This document shows, piece by piece, positions 35,674 to 44,070 of a stretch of DNA of 64,000 bases. The stretch comes from Streptomyces sp. WMMC500 (GTDB taxonomy: Bacteria > Actinomycetota > Actinomycetes > Streptomycetales > Streptomycetaceae): assembly GCF_027497195.1 (NCBI RefSeq), contig NZ_CP114905.1:6335001-6399000 (forward strand), in the 5' to 3' direction. Below the pieces are notes generated by a model, which saw only the letters and a program-made list of their open reading frames with translations, was not told the DNA's origin and made no database searches. Made by a program: the position numbers and the translations under genes. The first letter of the stretch is position 1. Each line of letters opens with the position of its first letter.

Positions 35674-37179
35674 TCACCGGTACTCCGAGAGCCTGCGGCC
35701 GATGCCGAACACGGCGCCCGCCGCGCCGAGCACGGCGAGTACCGCGGCGCCGATCCACAGGCCGGAGAGCGCGCCGCGGCCGTCCTCGGCCGCCGACTTG
35801 AACTCCTGCCGCTCGTGCTCCAGGGCCTCCACCAGGCTCTCGTCGACCTGGTCGAAGAACTCGCTGGTCGACTTCTCACCGTCGCCGCCGATGACCATGT
35901 CCTTGGCGGCCTCGTAGTCGCCCGCGACGTTCTTGTCCTGCGCCTCGCCGTGTATCTCGCGCCACTCGCGCACGTTGTCCATGGCCTCGGCGATGGGCTC
36001 GCGGCCCTGGTCGTCGTCGGCCAGCTCCATGGCGCGGCCGAGCATGCTGTCCTCCGGCGCCTCCTCGGCGTCGGGCTTCCCGCCGGCCAGCTCGTTCATG
36101 CCCTTGAGGTAGCTGTCCTCGTACTTGTCGAGGCCCTCCTCGGTGGTGACGGAACCCCGGTTGACGTACGTCAGGTTCTCGTCGGCGCGGGCCCTGAGGG
36201 TGTTGATCCGCGCCTCGTTGAGCGCGTGCATCGACTGGGCGCCGTGCCGGTCGGAGTCGCCGAGGCCCGAGCGCGCGAAGGTGTGCCCGACGGACAGCCA
36301 GAGCAGCACGACCACGGTGGCCGCGGAGGCCGCCAGCATGCCGTGGTTGAACACCCGGTTCGTCCGGCGGTAGTGGCGGCGCTGCGCCCAGAACAGGACG
36401 CCGAGCGCGAGCAGCCCGCTGACCAGCGCGGCCCACGGCCACGACTTGGCGTCGGCGTAGTCCTCGTCCAACTGGCGGGTCTCGGACAGGTAGAGCTGCT
36501 CGGCGGCGGGCAGCAGCGTCTCGCGCATCTGCTCGTCCGCGTAGCGCAGGTAGGCGCCGCCGAGCGGCAGGCCCTGGCGGTTGTTGGCGCGGGCGGTCTC
36601 GACCAGCGAGGTGTAGACCGGCAGCGCCTGGTTCAGCTTCTCGATCTGCTTCTGCGACTCCTGGGCGCCCTGCGAGTTGGCCGCCGCCTTCACCAGCAGT
36701 TGCGAGGCCCGTTCGATGTCCGCGTCGTACCGCTCGCGCACCTTGGGCGGCTCCTGTCCGCCCTCCAGGAAGCCGGTGGCCGCCGTGGTGTTGGCGCCGG
36801 CCAGCGAGCGGTAGATGTCCGCGGCGTCGGCGCTCAGCGGCTGGCTGCGGTTGATGACGTCGTCGGCCGCCGCCGACCGGGCGGACACCTGCCATGCGGT
36901 GAGCGCCCCGAAGAGCACGACCAGCGCCGCCAGGACCGCCCCGATGATCCGAAGCCGGCCCGGCTCGGTGGTCGCGGCCGCGCGCAGCCGGTCGAAGCCC
37001 TCGGCGAACGCGGAGCGCCGCGCCGGTGGCGCGGCGGGCGGCGGCGGTGCGGCGGAGCCGCCCGCGGAGGTGCCCGGCCGCGGTGCGAGCGGGCCGTCCG
37101 GCCCGGCCTGCGCGGGAAACGCGGGCGCGGTCTGATGCTCCGGCGGCGCGGCGCTGCCGGCCGGCGGCGGGTAACTCAC
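35674..37179 (-). CDS. Four-helix membrane protein, GlnX-like (module 2)
   Basis: A 501-residue membrane protein. A Pro/Ala-rich cytoplasmic N-terminus is followed by four helices: RIIGAVLAALVVLFGALTAW, WPWAALVSGLLALGVLFWA, MLAASAATVVVLLWLSVGHT and the C-terminal LWIGAAVLAVLGAAGAVFGI. Two long helical extracytoplasmic domains lie between helices 1-2 (DVINRSQPLSADAADIYRSL onward) and 3-4. This sensor-like layout and its position next to the binding-protein and PknG-like genes equal mycobacterial GlnX, which relays ligand binding to PknG. GTG start at 37179 with GGGGGAGG four bases upstream. It is the first gene of the leftward module 2 operon. Confidence 0.87.
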   Translation of the reverse strand: MSYPPPAGSAAPPEHQTAPAFPAQAGPDGPLAPRPGTSAGGSAAPPPPAAPPARRSAFAEGFDRLRAAATTEPGRLRIIGAVLAALVVLFGALTAWQVSARSAAADDVINRSQPLSADAADIYRSLAGANTTAATGFLEGGQEPPKVRERYDADIERASQLLVKAAANSQGAQESQKQIEKLNQALPVYTSLVETARANNRQGLPLGGAYLRYADEQMRETLLPAAEQLYLSETRQLDEDYADAKSWPWAALVSGLLALGVLFWAQRRHYRRTNRVFNHGMLAASAATVVVLLWLSVGHTFARSGLGDSDRHGAQSMHALNEARINTLRARADENLTYVNRGSVTTEEGLDKYEDSYLKGMNELAGGKPDAEEAPEDSMLGRAMELADDDQGREPIAEAMDNVREWREIHGEAQDKNVAGDYEAAKDMVIGGDGEKSTSEFFDQVDESLVEALEHERQEFKSAAEDGRGALSGLWIGAAVLAVLGAAGAVFGIGRRLSEYR

Positions 37180-37510
37180 GTGACCTCCCCCTGGGTCGCT
37201 GGCTGTTCGCCCGGTTGCGTGGGCGGGTCCAGTCCACCCCGGGCACGTCGGCAAGTATGGCGGCCCGTACAGACCGTCACACCGCGATTCCCGGGATCTT
37301 GTTCGGATCGGTACCGTAGCGCGCCACGCGGCGGGCGTCAGGCTCCCATCCTGCCCTTCTTCACGCCCAGCGCACCCGTTCGGTTCCTGTTCCGACCGGT
37401 TCCGCGCCGAGGGGGGAGGGCCGGGGTGCCGGGGCCGCGGCGGAGGGCTCCGCGGAGGTCTTCGTGGAGGCCGCCGCGGGGAGGACGGCGGGCATAACAA
37501 AGGCCCGGTT
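37180..37510. other. Intergenic region upstream of the PknG module 2 operon
   Basis: About 330 bases between the membrane-protein start and the 3' end of the HNH gene, both leftward. The part nearest the operon (37240-37320) is relatively AT-rich and contains the candidate promoter. The rest is CG-rich without recognisable coding content. Confidence 0.5.
37254..37281 (-). promoter_or_regulatory. Candidate promoter of the module 2 operon
   Basis: Read on the minus strand, TGTGAC (37276-37281) and CATACT (37254-37259) are 16 bases apart, about 75 bases before the GTG at 37179. The match to the vegetative sigma consensus is only partial. Confidence 0.35.
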
Positions 37511-38047
37511 CTAGGCAGAGATGCCGTCGATCCGGGCCAGGGCCTCGTCCGCGCCGTATGGCTGCAGGTAGGGCAACCAGCGCGGGTCCCTATGCCCTGT
37601 CCCGATGATGCGCCAGGCCAGTCCGGACGGCGGCGCGGGCTGATGGCGCAACCGCCAGCCCAGCTCGTGGATCGGGCGGTCGGCCTTCACGTGGTTGCAG
37701 CGGCGGCAGGCCGCCACGACGTTGTCCCAGCGGTGCTGTCCGCCGCGGCTGCGCGGGATCACGTGGTCGACGCTCGTGGCCACCGCGCCGCAGTACGCGC
37801 AGCGCCCGCCGTCGCGGGCGAAGAGCGCCCGGCGCGTGAGCGGAACGGGCCCCCGGACGGGGACCCGTACGAACCTCTGGAGGCGCACGACGCTCGGCGC
37901 CGCTATCACCCGCGTGGCGCTGTGCAGGAAGGCGCCGGATTCCTCCAGGCTCACGGCTTTGCCGTTCAGCACCAGCACGAGCGCGCGGCGCAGTGGCACG
38001 ACGCCGAGCGGCTCGTATGAAGCATTGAGAACGAGGACGTGCGGCAC
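37511..38047 (-). CDS. HNH endonuclease family protein
   Basis: A 178-residue protein. The N-terminal half (VPHVLVLNASYEPLGVVPLR, ALVLVLNGKAVSLEESGAFL) is characteristic of a widespread actinobacterial HNH family, and the C-terminal half holds the nuclease motif: CAYCG, then VDHVIPRSRGGQHRWDN and CRRCNHVKADR, giving a zinc-bound beta-beta-alpha metal finger with intact His. GGAGG lies four bases before the GTG at 38047. It is a stand-alone chromosomal gene adjacent to mscS-type genes in related genomes as far as I recall; no phage genes are nearby. Physiological substrate unknown. Confidence 0.92.
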   Translation of the reverse strand: MPHVLVLNASYEPLGVVPLRRALVLVLNGKAVSLEESGAFLHSATRVIAAPSVVRLQRFVRVPVRGPVPLTRRALFARDGGRCAYCGAVATSVDHVIPRSRGGQHRWDNVVAACRRCNHVKADRPIHELGWRLRHQPAPPSGLAWRIIGTGHRDPRWLPYLQPYGADEALARIDGISA

Positions 38048-38369
38048 GGTGCCTCCTTGTACGCCGGCGGCGCGTGGCTCGCGCCGGGACGATCTGGTCA
38101 ACAGTGTGTCCTGCACCCCCGCCTCCGCGCCACCACGATCAGGTAAACGGGCCAACCGCCCGGCAAGGTTCCGCGGCCGCCCCCGTGATGTTGATCCCCC
38201 CTTCGGCCCCGCCCTACGCCTGCCGCCGCGAGGCGGTGACCGGACCGCAACACGGGCCCCGCCGGACCGCCCCGCGGGCGCACTCCGGGGACCCTCGCGG
38301 CGGCAAAGGGGCAGGCCGGAGGGGCAGGTAGGGTGACTGTGTCCGCCTCTGAACGAAAGGTTCCACGCC
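38048..38369. other. Divergent intergenic region, HNH and MscS genes
   Basis: 322 bases between the leftward HNH gene and the rightward MscS gene. It must hold both promoters, but I could not assign confident boxes. No small gene, hairpin or repeat stands out. Confidence 0.5.
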
Positions 38370-39383
38370 GTGTTCGCCACCGCTCTCCCGGCCGCCGAGA
38401 GCCCCTCCCCTTCACCGATCGAGGACTCCCGCAAGAGCGCGGAGGAGACGGCCGGGTGGATCCAGGAGAACTGGGCCTCGTGGCTGGGCGTGGGCCTGCG
38501 GATCCTGCTCGTCCTCGTGATCGCGTACGTGCTGCGCCGGGTGGTCCAGCGCATGATCACGAAGCTGATAGCGCGGATGACGCGTACCGCCGACGCCGTG
38601 GACGGCACCGCGCTCGGCGGGCTGCTCGTCAACCACGAGAGACGCAGACAGCGGTCCGAGGCGCTCGGTTCGATCCTGCGCAGCAGCGCCTCCTTCGTGA
38701 TCCTCGGCACAGCCTTCCTGACCGTCCTGTCCGCGCTGGAGATCGACCTGGCGCCGCTGCTGGCCAGCGCCGGCGTCGCGGGCGTCGCGCTCGGCTTCGG
38801 CGCCCGGAACCTGGTGATGGACTTCCTCTCCGGCGTCTTCATGCTGATCGAGGACCAGTACGGGGTCGGAGACACCATCGACGTCGGCGAGGTCACCGGC
38901 GAGGTGATCGAGGTCGGGCTGCGGGTGACCAAGCTGCGCGGCGACAACGGGGCGATCTGGTACATGCGCAACGGCGAGGTCAAGCGGATCGGCAACCTCA
39001 GCCAGGGCTGGGCGACGGCCGTCGTCGACGTGCCCGTGGCGGCCGGCGAGGACCTGGACCGGGTGCGCGACGTGATCGTCGCCGCCGGGGAGGAGTTCGG
39101 CAGGACCGAACCGTGGAGCGAGCAGTTGTGGGGCGAGGTCGAGGTGGTGGGCCTCACGGCCGTCTCGCAGGGCACGGCGATCCTTCAGGTGCAGGTCAAG
39201 ACGATGCCGGGGAAGTCGCTCGGGGTCGAGCGCGAGCTGCGCTGGCGGGTCCGGGAGGCGCTGCTCGCGGCCGGGGTCGTCATGTCGGACCTGCCGCCGG
39301 GCGCCCTGGTGGCGCCCCGCACGGAGCAGATCGCCGTGCCGCAGCAGGCGGCGCCCTCGGGCGGCGGTGGCGGCGGGGAATAG
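38370..39383 (+). CDS. Mechanosensitive ion channel, MscS family
   Basis: A 337-residue small-conductance mechanosensitive channel that should release solutes on hypo-osmotic shock. Transmembrane segments: WLGVGLRILLVLVIAYVLRR, SFVILGTAFLTVLSALEI and the pore helix APLLASAGVAGVALGFGARN, with the Gly/Ala packing pattern typical of TM3. The beta domain follows with the signature LVMDFLSGVFMLIEDQYGVGDTID in outline (split here only for length) and NGEVKRIGNLSQGW. The C-terminus is a Gly run. The GTG at 38370 has GAAAGG upstream. No operon partner is evident. Confidence 0.93.
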   Translation: MFATALPAAESPSPSPIEDSRKSAEETAGWIQENWASWLGVGLRILLVLVIAYVLRRVVQRMITKLIARMTRTADAVDGTALGGLLVNHERRRQRSEALGSILRSSASFVILGTAFLTVLSALEIDLAPLLASAGVAGVALGFGARNLVMDFLSGVFMLIEDQYGVGDTIDVGEVTGEVIEVGLRVTKLRGDNGAIWYMRNGEVKRIGNLSQGWATAVVDVPVAAGEDLDRVRDVIVAAGEEFGRTEPWSEQLWGEVEVVGLTAVSQGTAILQVQVKTMPGKSLGVERELRWRVREALLAAGVVMSDLPPGALVAPRTEQIAVPQQAAPSGGGGGGE

Positions 39384-39461
39384 CCCCGCGCCCGGGCCGC
39401 CGCGGGTGGCGGCGGTGGCGGCGGCGGTCTCCACGTAATCGCCCCTCATGCGCCCCTCCTC

Positions 39462-39490
39462 TTGACGCGCTTCCTCCGCGGCATTACTTT
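39462..39490 (+). promoter_or_regulatory. Predicted promoter of the ROK/sugar operon
   Basis: TTGACG (39462-39467) and TACTTT (39485-39490) are 17 bases apart, a good vegetative-type promoter. The expected transcription start falls just before the palindrome at 39504-39518. Confidence 0.6.
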
Positions 39491-39503
39491 CGCCGCACTC
39501 CGA

Positions 39504-39518
39504 TAGGAAAGTTTCCTA
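39504..39518. promoter_or_regulatory. Perfect palindrome, probable ROK operator
   Basis: TAGGAAA-G-TTTCCTA is an exact inverted repeat in an otherwise GC-rich region. It overlaps the start of the predicted transcript 33 bases before the ROK gene ATG, an ideal place for autorepression. Confidence 0.65.
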
Positions 39519-39550
39519 ACCATTCGGGGTGAACGGTGAGAGGTGACGCC

Positions 39551-40759
39551 ATGGCCGGTGGCCCGGGGACGCTGCGCGCGATGAACGACCGCGCCGCGCT
39601 GGAGCTGCTGCTCGACCACGGCACGCTCTCGCGCACCCGGCTCGGCAAGCTCACCGGCCTCTCCAAGCCGACCGCCTCGCAGTTGCTGGCCCGGCTGGAG
39701 GCGGCCGGGCTGGTGATCGCCACCGGCACCAGCGAGGGCAGCCCGGGGCCCAACGCCCAGTTGTACGCCCTCAACCCCGCCGTCGCCCACGTCGTCGGGC
39801 TCGACGTCACCGCCGCCCGGATCCGCGCGGCCGTCGCCGACGTCACCGGCCGCACGGTCGGCTCGTACGAGCTGGCCACCGCCAAACGCACCGGCGGCGG
39901 CGCCGCGGCGGAGGGGACCGTGCGCCGCGTCGTCCGCGCCGTCGACGGCGCCGCCAAGGACGCCGGGCTCACCCGCGCCGAGCTGCACCGCGCCGTCATC
40001 GGCACCCCCGGCGCCTTCGACCCCGGCACCGGCCGCCTGCGCTACGCCTCCCACCTGCCCGGCTGGCACTCCCCGACGCTGCTGGAGGAGCTGGCCGCCG
40101 CCCTGCCCATGCCGCTCGCGTACGACAACGACGTGAACCTCGCCGCCGTCGCCGAGCAGCGCCGCGGCGCCGCCCGCGGCCACGACGACTTCGTCCTGCT
40201 GTGGAACGAGGAGGGCCTCGGCGCCGCCGTCGTCATCGGCGGCCGGCTGCACCGCGGCGGCACCGGCGGCGCCGGCGAGGTCGGCTTCCTGCCGGTGCCG
40301 GGCGCCACCCTCGTGCGCCAGGTCACCCGCGCCAACAGCGGCGGCTTCCAGGAACTGGCCGGCGCCCAGGCGCTCGCCCCGCTCGCGCGCGAGCTGGGCC
40401 TCGTCCCCGGACGCGGGCACTACGCCGAGGTCGCCGCGGAACTCGTCGCCCACGCGGCCGCGGAACCGGAGGAACCCCGGCACGCGGAACTCCTCGACCG
40501 CTTCGCGCACCGCCTGGCCGTCGGCCTCGCCTCCGTCGTCGCGGTCCTCGACCCGCAGCTCATCGTGCTCTCCGGCGCCGTGCTGACCGCCGGCGGCGAG
40601 CGGCTGCGCGCGCTCGTCCAGGCCGAGCTCGCCGAGCTGGCCGCACCCCGGCCGCGCCTGGTGACCGGCGAGGTCGAGCGGCACCCCGTCCTCACCGGCG
40701 CGCTGGAGAGCGCGCTGGCCACCACCCGCGACGAGGTCTTCGACACCACGGCCCGTTAA
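39551..40759 (+). CDS. ROK-family transcriptional regulator
   Basis: A 402-residue sugar-responsive repressor. A winged helix-turn-helix (about 10-70: RAALELLLDHGTLSRTRLGK, LTGLSKPTASQLLARLEAAG) precedes a ROK sugar-kinase-like domain with VVGLDVTAARIRAAVADVTG and GTPGAFDPGTGRL. The zinc-binding CxCGxxGCxE motif of ROK proteins is not present; the corresponding region reads FLPVPGATLVRQVTRANSGG, so it may not be kinase-active. ATG at 39551 has GAGAGG seven bases upstream (a GTG at 39536 is in frame but weaker). It lies 88 bases before the transporter genes with a palindrome before its start; it most likely represses the whole 39551-46345 cluster until its sugar ligand is present. Confidence 0.92.
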   Translation: MAGGPGTLRAMNDRAALELLLDHGTLSRTRLGKLTGLSKPTASQLLARLEAAGLVIATGTSEGSPGPNAQLYALNPAVAHVVGLDVTAARIRAAVADVTGRTVGSYELATAKRTGGGAAAEGTVRRVVRAVDGAAKDAGLTRAELHRAVIGTPGAFDPGTGRLRYASHLPGWHSPTLLEELAAALPMPLAYDNDVNLAAVAEQRRGAARGHDDFVLLWNEEGLGAAVVIGGRLHRGGTGGAGEVGFLPVPGATLVRQVTRANSGGFQELAGAQALAPLARELGLVPGRGHYAEVAAELVAHAAAEPEEPRHAELLDRFAHRLAVGLASVVAVLDPQLIVLSGAVLTAGGERLRALVQAELAELAAPRPRLVTGEVERHPVLTGALESALATTRDEVFDTTAR

Positions 40760-40847
40760 CACCCGTGACACCCGTGCCACCCGCCCTGCCTGTCCCCGCC
40801 CCACCCGCTGTTCCTCTCCCGCCCACCCGCCAGGAGGTACGACGACC

Positions 40848-42194
40848 ATGCCCACGACCCGCCCACGTGCCCGCGCCGCCGCCGCGGTCGCCGCCGCGGC
40901 CGCGCTGTCGCTCTTCGCCGCGGCCTGCACCGGCAGCAACGACTCCGGCGAAGCGAACGACGACCCCGACGCCGAGGTCACCCTCACCTTCTGGCACGGC
41001 TGGAGCGCGCCGTCCGAGGTCGAGGCGATCGAGGCCAACATCGACGCCTTCGAGAAGAAGTTCCCCAACATCACGGTGAAGAGCGTCAAGGGCGTCAACG
41101 ACGACAAGCTGAACCAGGGCCTGCGCGCCGGCGGCTCGGGCGGCCCCGACGTCGTGTCCTCGTTCACCACCGACAACGTCGGCCGCTTCTGCTCCTCGAA
41201 CGTCCTCGCCGACCTCGCCCCGTTCCTGGACAAGTCCGGCATCGACCCGGAGAAGACCTTCCCGGCGCCGATGCTCGACTACACCCAGTACGAGGGCAAG
41301 CGCTGCGCCCTGCCCCTGCTCGGCGACGCCTACGGCCTCTACTACAACAAGGACGCCTTCGCGGAGGCCGGCATCGACGCCCCGCCGAAGACCCTCTCGG
41401 AGTTCGAGGAGGTCGCCAAGAAGCTCACCAAGCCCGACGGCGACGGCTACGAACAGCTCGGCTTCATGCCCAACTACCAGGGCTACGAGACCACCGTCGA
41501 GCACTACGGCGGCCAGTTCGGCCTCACCTACTTCGACGACGAGGGCAACTCCAACGCCGCCGCCGACCCGAAGATGGCCGAGATGTTCGCGTGGCAGAAG
41601 AGCATGGTCGACGCCCTCGGCGGCTTCGAGAAGCTGCGCAAGTACCGCAACACCTTCGGCGACGAGTGGGGCCCCAAGCACCCGTTCCACACCGGCCAGG
41701 TCGCCATGCAGATGGACGGCGAGTGGCGCGGCAAGATGGCCGCCGACGCCGACGTCGGCTTCGAGATAGGCGCGGCCCCCTTCCCCGTCCCCGACGACCA
41801 GGCGGACTCGTACGGCAAGGGCTACCTCTCCGGCACCATCACCGGCATCGCCGCCACCAGCGAGAAGAAGAACGCCGCCTGGGAGCTGGTGAAGTACCTG
41901 ACCACCGACACCGACGCCGTCGTGGACTTCGCCAACGCCATCCACAACGTGCCCTCCACGCTGGCCGCGCTGAAGTCCCCGAAGCTGGGCGACGACCCGG
42001 TCTACCGCACGTTCGTCGACATCGCCCAGCACCCGGAGTCCAGCCACGCCCCGTCCTCGAAGAACGGCGGCGCCTTCCTGCTCACCCTCCAGGACTACGG
42101 GCTGAAGTACGAGAGCGGCAAGGAGGACGATCTGGCGTCCCTGCTGGAGCAGGCGGACGAGCAGATCGACAAGGACAACGCGCAGGCCGGCTGA
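40848..42194 (+). CDS. Sugar ABC transporter substrate-binding lipoprotein
   Basis: A 448-residue family 1 extracellular binding protein. Signal peptide RARAAAAVAAAAALSLFAAA ends at the lipobox Cys (FAAAC). The mature region has the usual hallmarks: VTLTFWHGWSAPSEVEAIEA, FEKKFPNITVKSVKGVNDDK, LPLLGDAYGLYYNKDAFAEA and MDGEWRGKM. Two Cys residues (FCSSN, KRCALP) could form a disulphide. GGAGG lies upstream of the ATG. It is followed without gap by two permease genes. The ligand is a sugar or oligosaccharide; with a GH4 enzyme and an N-acetylglucosamine-kinase-like gene downstream, a beta-glucoside or amino-sugar oligosaccharide is plausible. Confidence 0.93.
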   Translation: MPTTRPRARAAAAVAAAAALSLFAAACTGSNDSGEANDDPDAEVTLTFWHGWSAPSEVEAIEANIDAFEKKFPNITVKSVKGVNDDKLNQGLRAGGSGGPDVVSSFTTDNVGRFCSSNVLADLAPFLDKSGIDPEKTFPAPMLDYTQYEGKRCALPLLGDAYGLYYNKDAFAEAGIDAPPKTLSEFEEVAKKLTKPDGDGYEQLGFMPNYQGYETTVEHYGGQFGLTYFDDEGNSNAAADPKMAEMFAWQKSMVDALGGFEKLRKYRNTFGDEWGPKHPFHTGQVAMQMDGEWRGKMAADADVGFEIGAAPFPVPDDQADSYGKGYLSGTITGIAATSEKKNAAWELVKYLTTDTDAVVDFANAIHNVPSTLAALKSPKLGDDPVYRTFVDIAQHPESSHAPSSKNGGAFLLTLQDYGLKYESGKEDDLASLLEQADEQIDKDNAQAG

Positions 42195-43141
42195 TGTCCG
42201 CCGCCGTCTACACGCTGGGTGCGCGGCGCCGCCGCGCGGCGCTGCGCACCCTCGGGTTCCTCTCGCCCTGGCTCGTCGGCTTCGGCGTCTTCTTCGCCTA
42301 CCCGCTGGGCGCTACCGTCTACTTCTCCTTCATGAAGTACGACGGGTTCACCGACCCCGTCTGGGTGGGGCTGAAGAACTGGCGCTACGTCCTGTTCGAC
42401 TACCCCTTCTTCTGGCCCGCCCTGGCCAACACCCTGTGGCTGGTCCTCGTGATGGTCACGCTGCGCACGGTCTTCGGGCTGGGCGTCGGCCTGCTCATCA
42501 CCAGGATCAAGACCGGCGCGGGCGTCTTCCGCACCCTGTTCTACCTGCCGTATCTGGCGCCGCCGGTCGCCGCCACCATGTCCTTCGTCTTCCTGATGAA
42601 CCCCGGCACGGGACCGGTCAACAACATCCTCGACCGGCTCGGCCTGGGCGAGCCCGGCTGGTTCAACGACGCCCAGTGGTCCAAACCGGCGCTCACCGTC
42701 CTCGCGCTGTGGTGCGTCGGCGACCTCATGGTCATCTTCATGGCCTCGCTGCTGGACGTGCCCAAGGAGCAGTACGAGGCCGCCGAGCTGGACGGCGCCG
42801 GCGCCTGGTCCCGGTTCCGGTACGTCACGCTGCCGAACATCAGGCCCGTCGTGCTCTTCGCCGTCGTCACCGGCGTGATCGCCACGATGCAGTACTACAC
42901 CGAGCCCATCGTGGCCGCGAAGGTCGCCAGCGGCGTCATCGGCGGCTCCGGCCAGCACTTCGAGCCCGGCTATCCGGAGAAGTCGACCCTCACCGTCCCG
43001 CAGAGCGTCTACCACCTGGGCTTCCAGCGGTTCGACACGGGCGCGGCGTGCGTCGTCGCCCTCGTGCTCTTCGTCCTCGCGATGTCCTTCACGTACGTGC
43101 TGATGCGCCGCGGCAGCGGCTTCCTGAAGGAGGACGACTGA
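42194..43141 (+). CDS. Sugar ABC transporter permease, MalF type
   Basis: A 315-residue inner-membrane permease with six helices, starting ALRTLGFLSPWLVGFGVFFA. The EAA coupling loop is EQYEAAELDGAGAWSRFRYV, followed by TLPNIRP. The periplasmic-side loop includes NPGTGPVNNILDRLGLGEPG, standard for the CUT1 family. The ATG overlaps the binding-protein stop by one base (TGATG), and its own TGA overlaps the next ATG the same way. No dedicated ATPase gene is in the cluster. Confidence 0.94.
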   Translation: MSAAVYTLGARRRRAALRTLGFLSPWLVGFGVFFAYPLGATVYFSFMKYDGFTDPVWVGLKNWRYVLFDYPFFWPALANTLWLVLVMVTLRTVFGLGVGLLITRIKTGAGVFRTLFYLPYLAPPVAATMSFVFLMNPGTGPVNNILDRLGLGEPGWFNDAQWSKPALTVLALWCVGDLMVIFMASLLDVPKEQYEAAELDGAGAWSRFRYVTLPNIRPVVLFAVVTGVIATMQYYTEPIVAAKVASGVIGGSGQHFEPGYPEKSTLTVPQSVYHLGFQRFDTGAACVVALVLFVLAMSFTYVLMRRGSGFLKEDD

Positions 43142-44070
43142 TGGCGGCGGCACATCCGGTCGAGCAGAAGCGGCCGGCGCCGGCGCGGCCGGCGGTCCGG
43201 GGCGGGCGCCCGCGGCGCGGTCCCGCGACCAACGCGCAGGCGCGCCGCAGGGAGTTGCTGAACTGGGTCGCGGTGCACGCCCTGGCGATCGCCGCGTCGC
43301 TGTTCTTCGTGCTGCCCTTCGTCTTCGTCTTCCTCACCGCCGTGATGAGCGACGACCAGGCGCTGACCCGGGCCCTGTGGCCGCGTACCTGGGAGTGGGG
43401 CAACTTCGGCACCGTGTGGGAGACCCCGGGGTTCCTCACCTGGTGGCGCAACACGCTGCTCTACGCAGGCCTGGGCACCGTGCTCGCGGTCGGCTCCAGC
43501 CTCCCCGTGGCGTACGCGCTGGCCAAGTTCCGCTTCCGCGGCCGGAACGTGGCGATGATGATGGTCATCGCGGCGATGATGCTGCCGCCGCAGGTCGTCA
43601 TCGTGCCCATGTACCTGTTCTGGTCGAGGCAGATGGACATGACCGGCACCCTGTGGCCGCTGATCATCCCGTTCGCCTTCGCCAACCCCTTCAGCGTCTT
43701 CCTGCTGCGCCAGTTCCTGCTGACCATCCCGCGCGAGTACACCGAGGCCGCGCGCATCGACGGCTGCGGCGAGCTGCGCACGCTGCTGCGCATCGTGGTG
43801 CCGATGGCCAAGCCCGCCATCGCCGCCGTCGCGCTGTTCCACTTCTTCTACTGCTGGAACGACTACTTCGGACCGCAGATCTACGCCTCGGAGGACCCGG
43901 GCTGGTGGACGCTGAGCTACGGGCTGGAGTCGTTCAAGGGCGCCCACCAGACCGACTGGAACCTCACCATGGCCGCTACGGTCCTGGTCATGGCACCGGT
44001 GATCGTGGTCTTCTTCTTCGCCCAGAAAGCCTTCATCGAGGGCGTCACCCTGACAGGAGTCAAAGGTTGA
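43141..44070 (+). CDS. Sugar ABC transporter permease, MalG type
   Basis: A 309-residue permease pairing with the MalF-type subunit. A ~40-residue basic N-terminus precedes helices such as LAIAASLFFVLPFVFVFLTA and MMMVIAAMMLPPQVVIVPMY. The EAA loop is REYTEAARIDGCGELRTLLR. The final FFFAQKAFIEGVTLTGVKG is the usual MalG ending. Start ATG shares a base with the previous stop. In streptomycetes such importers use a shared MsiK-type ATPase encoded elsewhere, which explains the missing ATPase gene. Confidence 0.94.
   Translation: MAAAHPVEQKRPAPARPAVRGGRPRRGPATNAQARRRELLNWVAVHALAIAASLFFVLPFVFVFLTAVMSDDQALTRALWPRTWEWGNFGTVWETPGFLTWWRNTLLYAGLGTVLAVGSSLPVAYALAKFRFRGRNVAMMMVIAAMMLPPQVVIVPMYLFWSRQMDMTGTLWPLIIPFAFANPFSVFLLRQFLLTIPREYTEAARIDGCGELRTLLRIVVPMAKPAIAAVALFHFFYCWNDYFGPQIYASEDPGWWTLSYGLESFKGAHQTDWNLTMAATVLVMAPVIVVFFFAQKAFIEGVTLTGVKG

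Noticed and set aside
18462..37179. Natural product biosynthesis cluster
   Set aside because: No synthase, tailoring enzyme or resistance gene is present; the genes are signalling proteins.
37511..38047. HNH gene as part of a prophage or homing element
   Set aside because: It has host-like codon use, a complete family-typical N-terminal half and no phage or intron genes around it.
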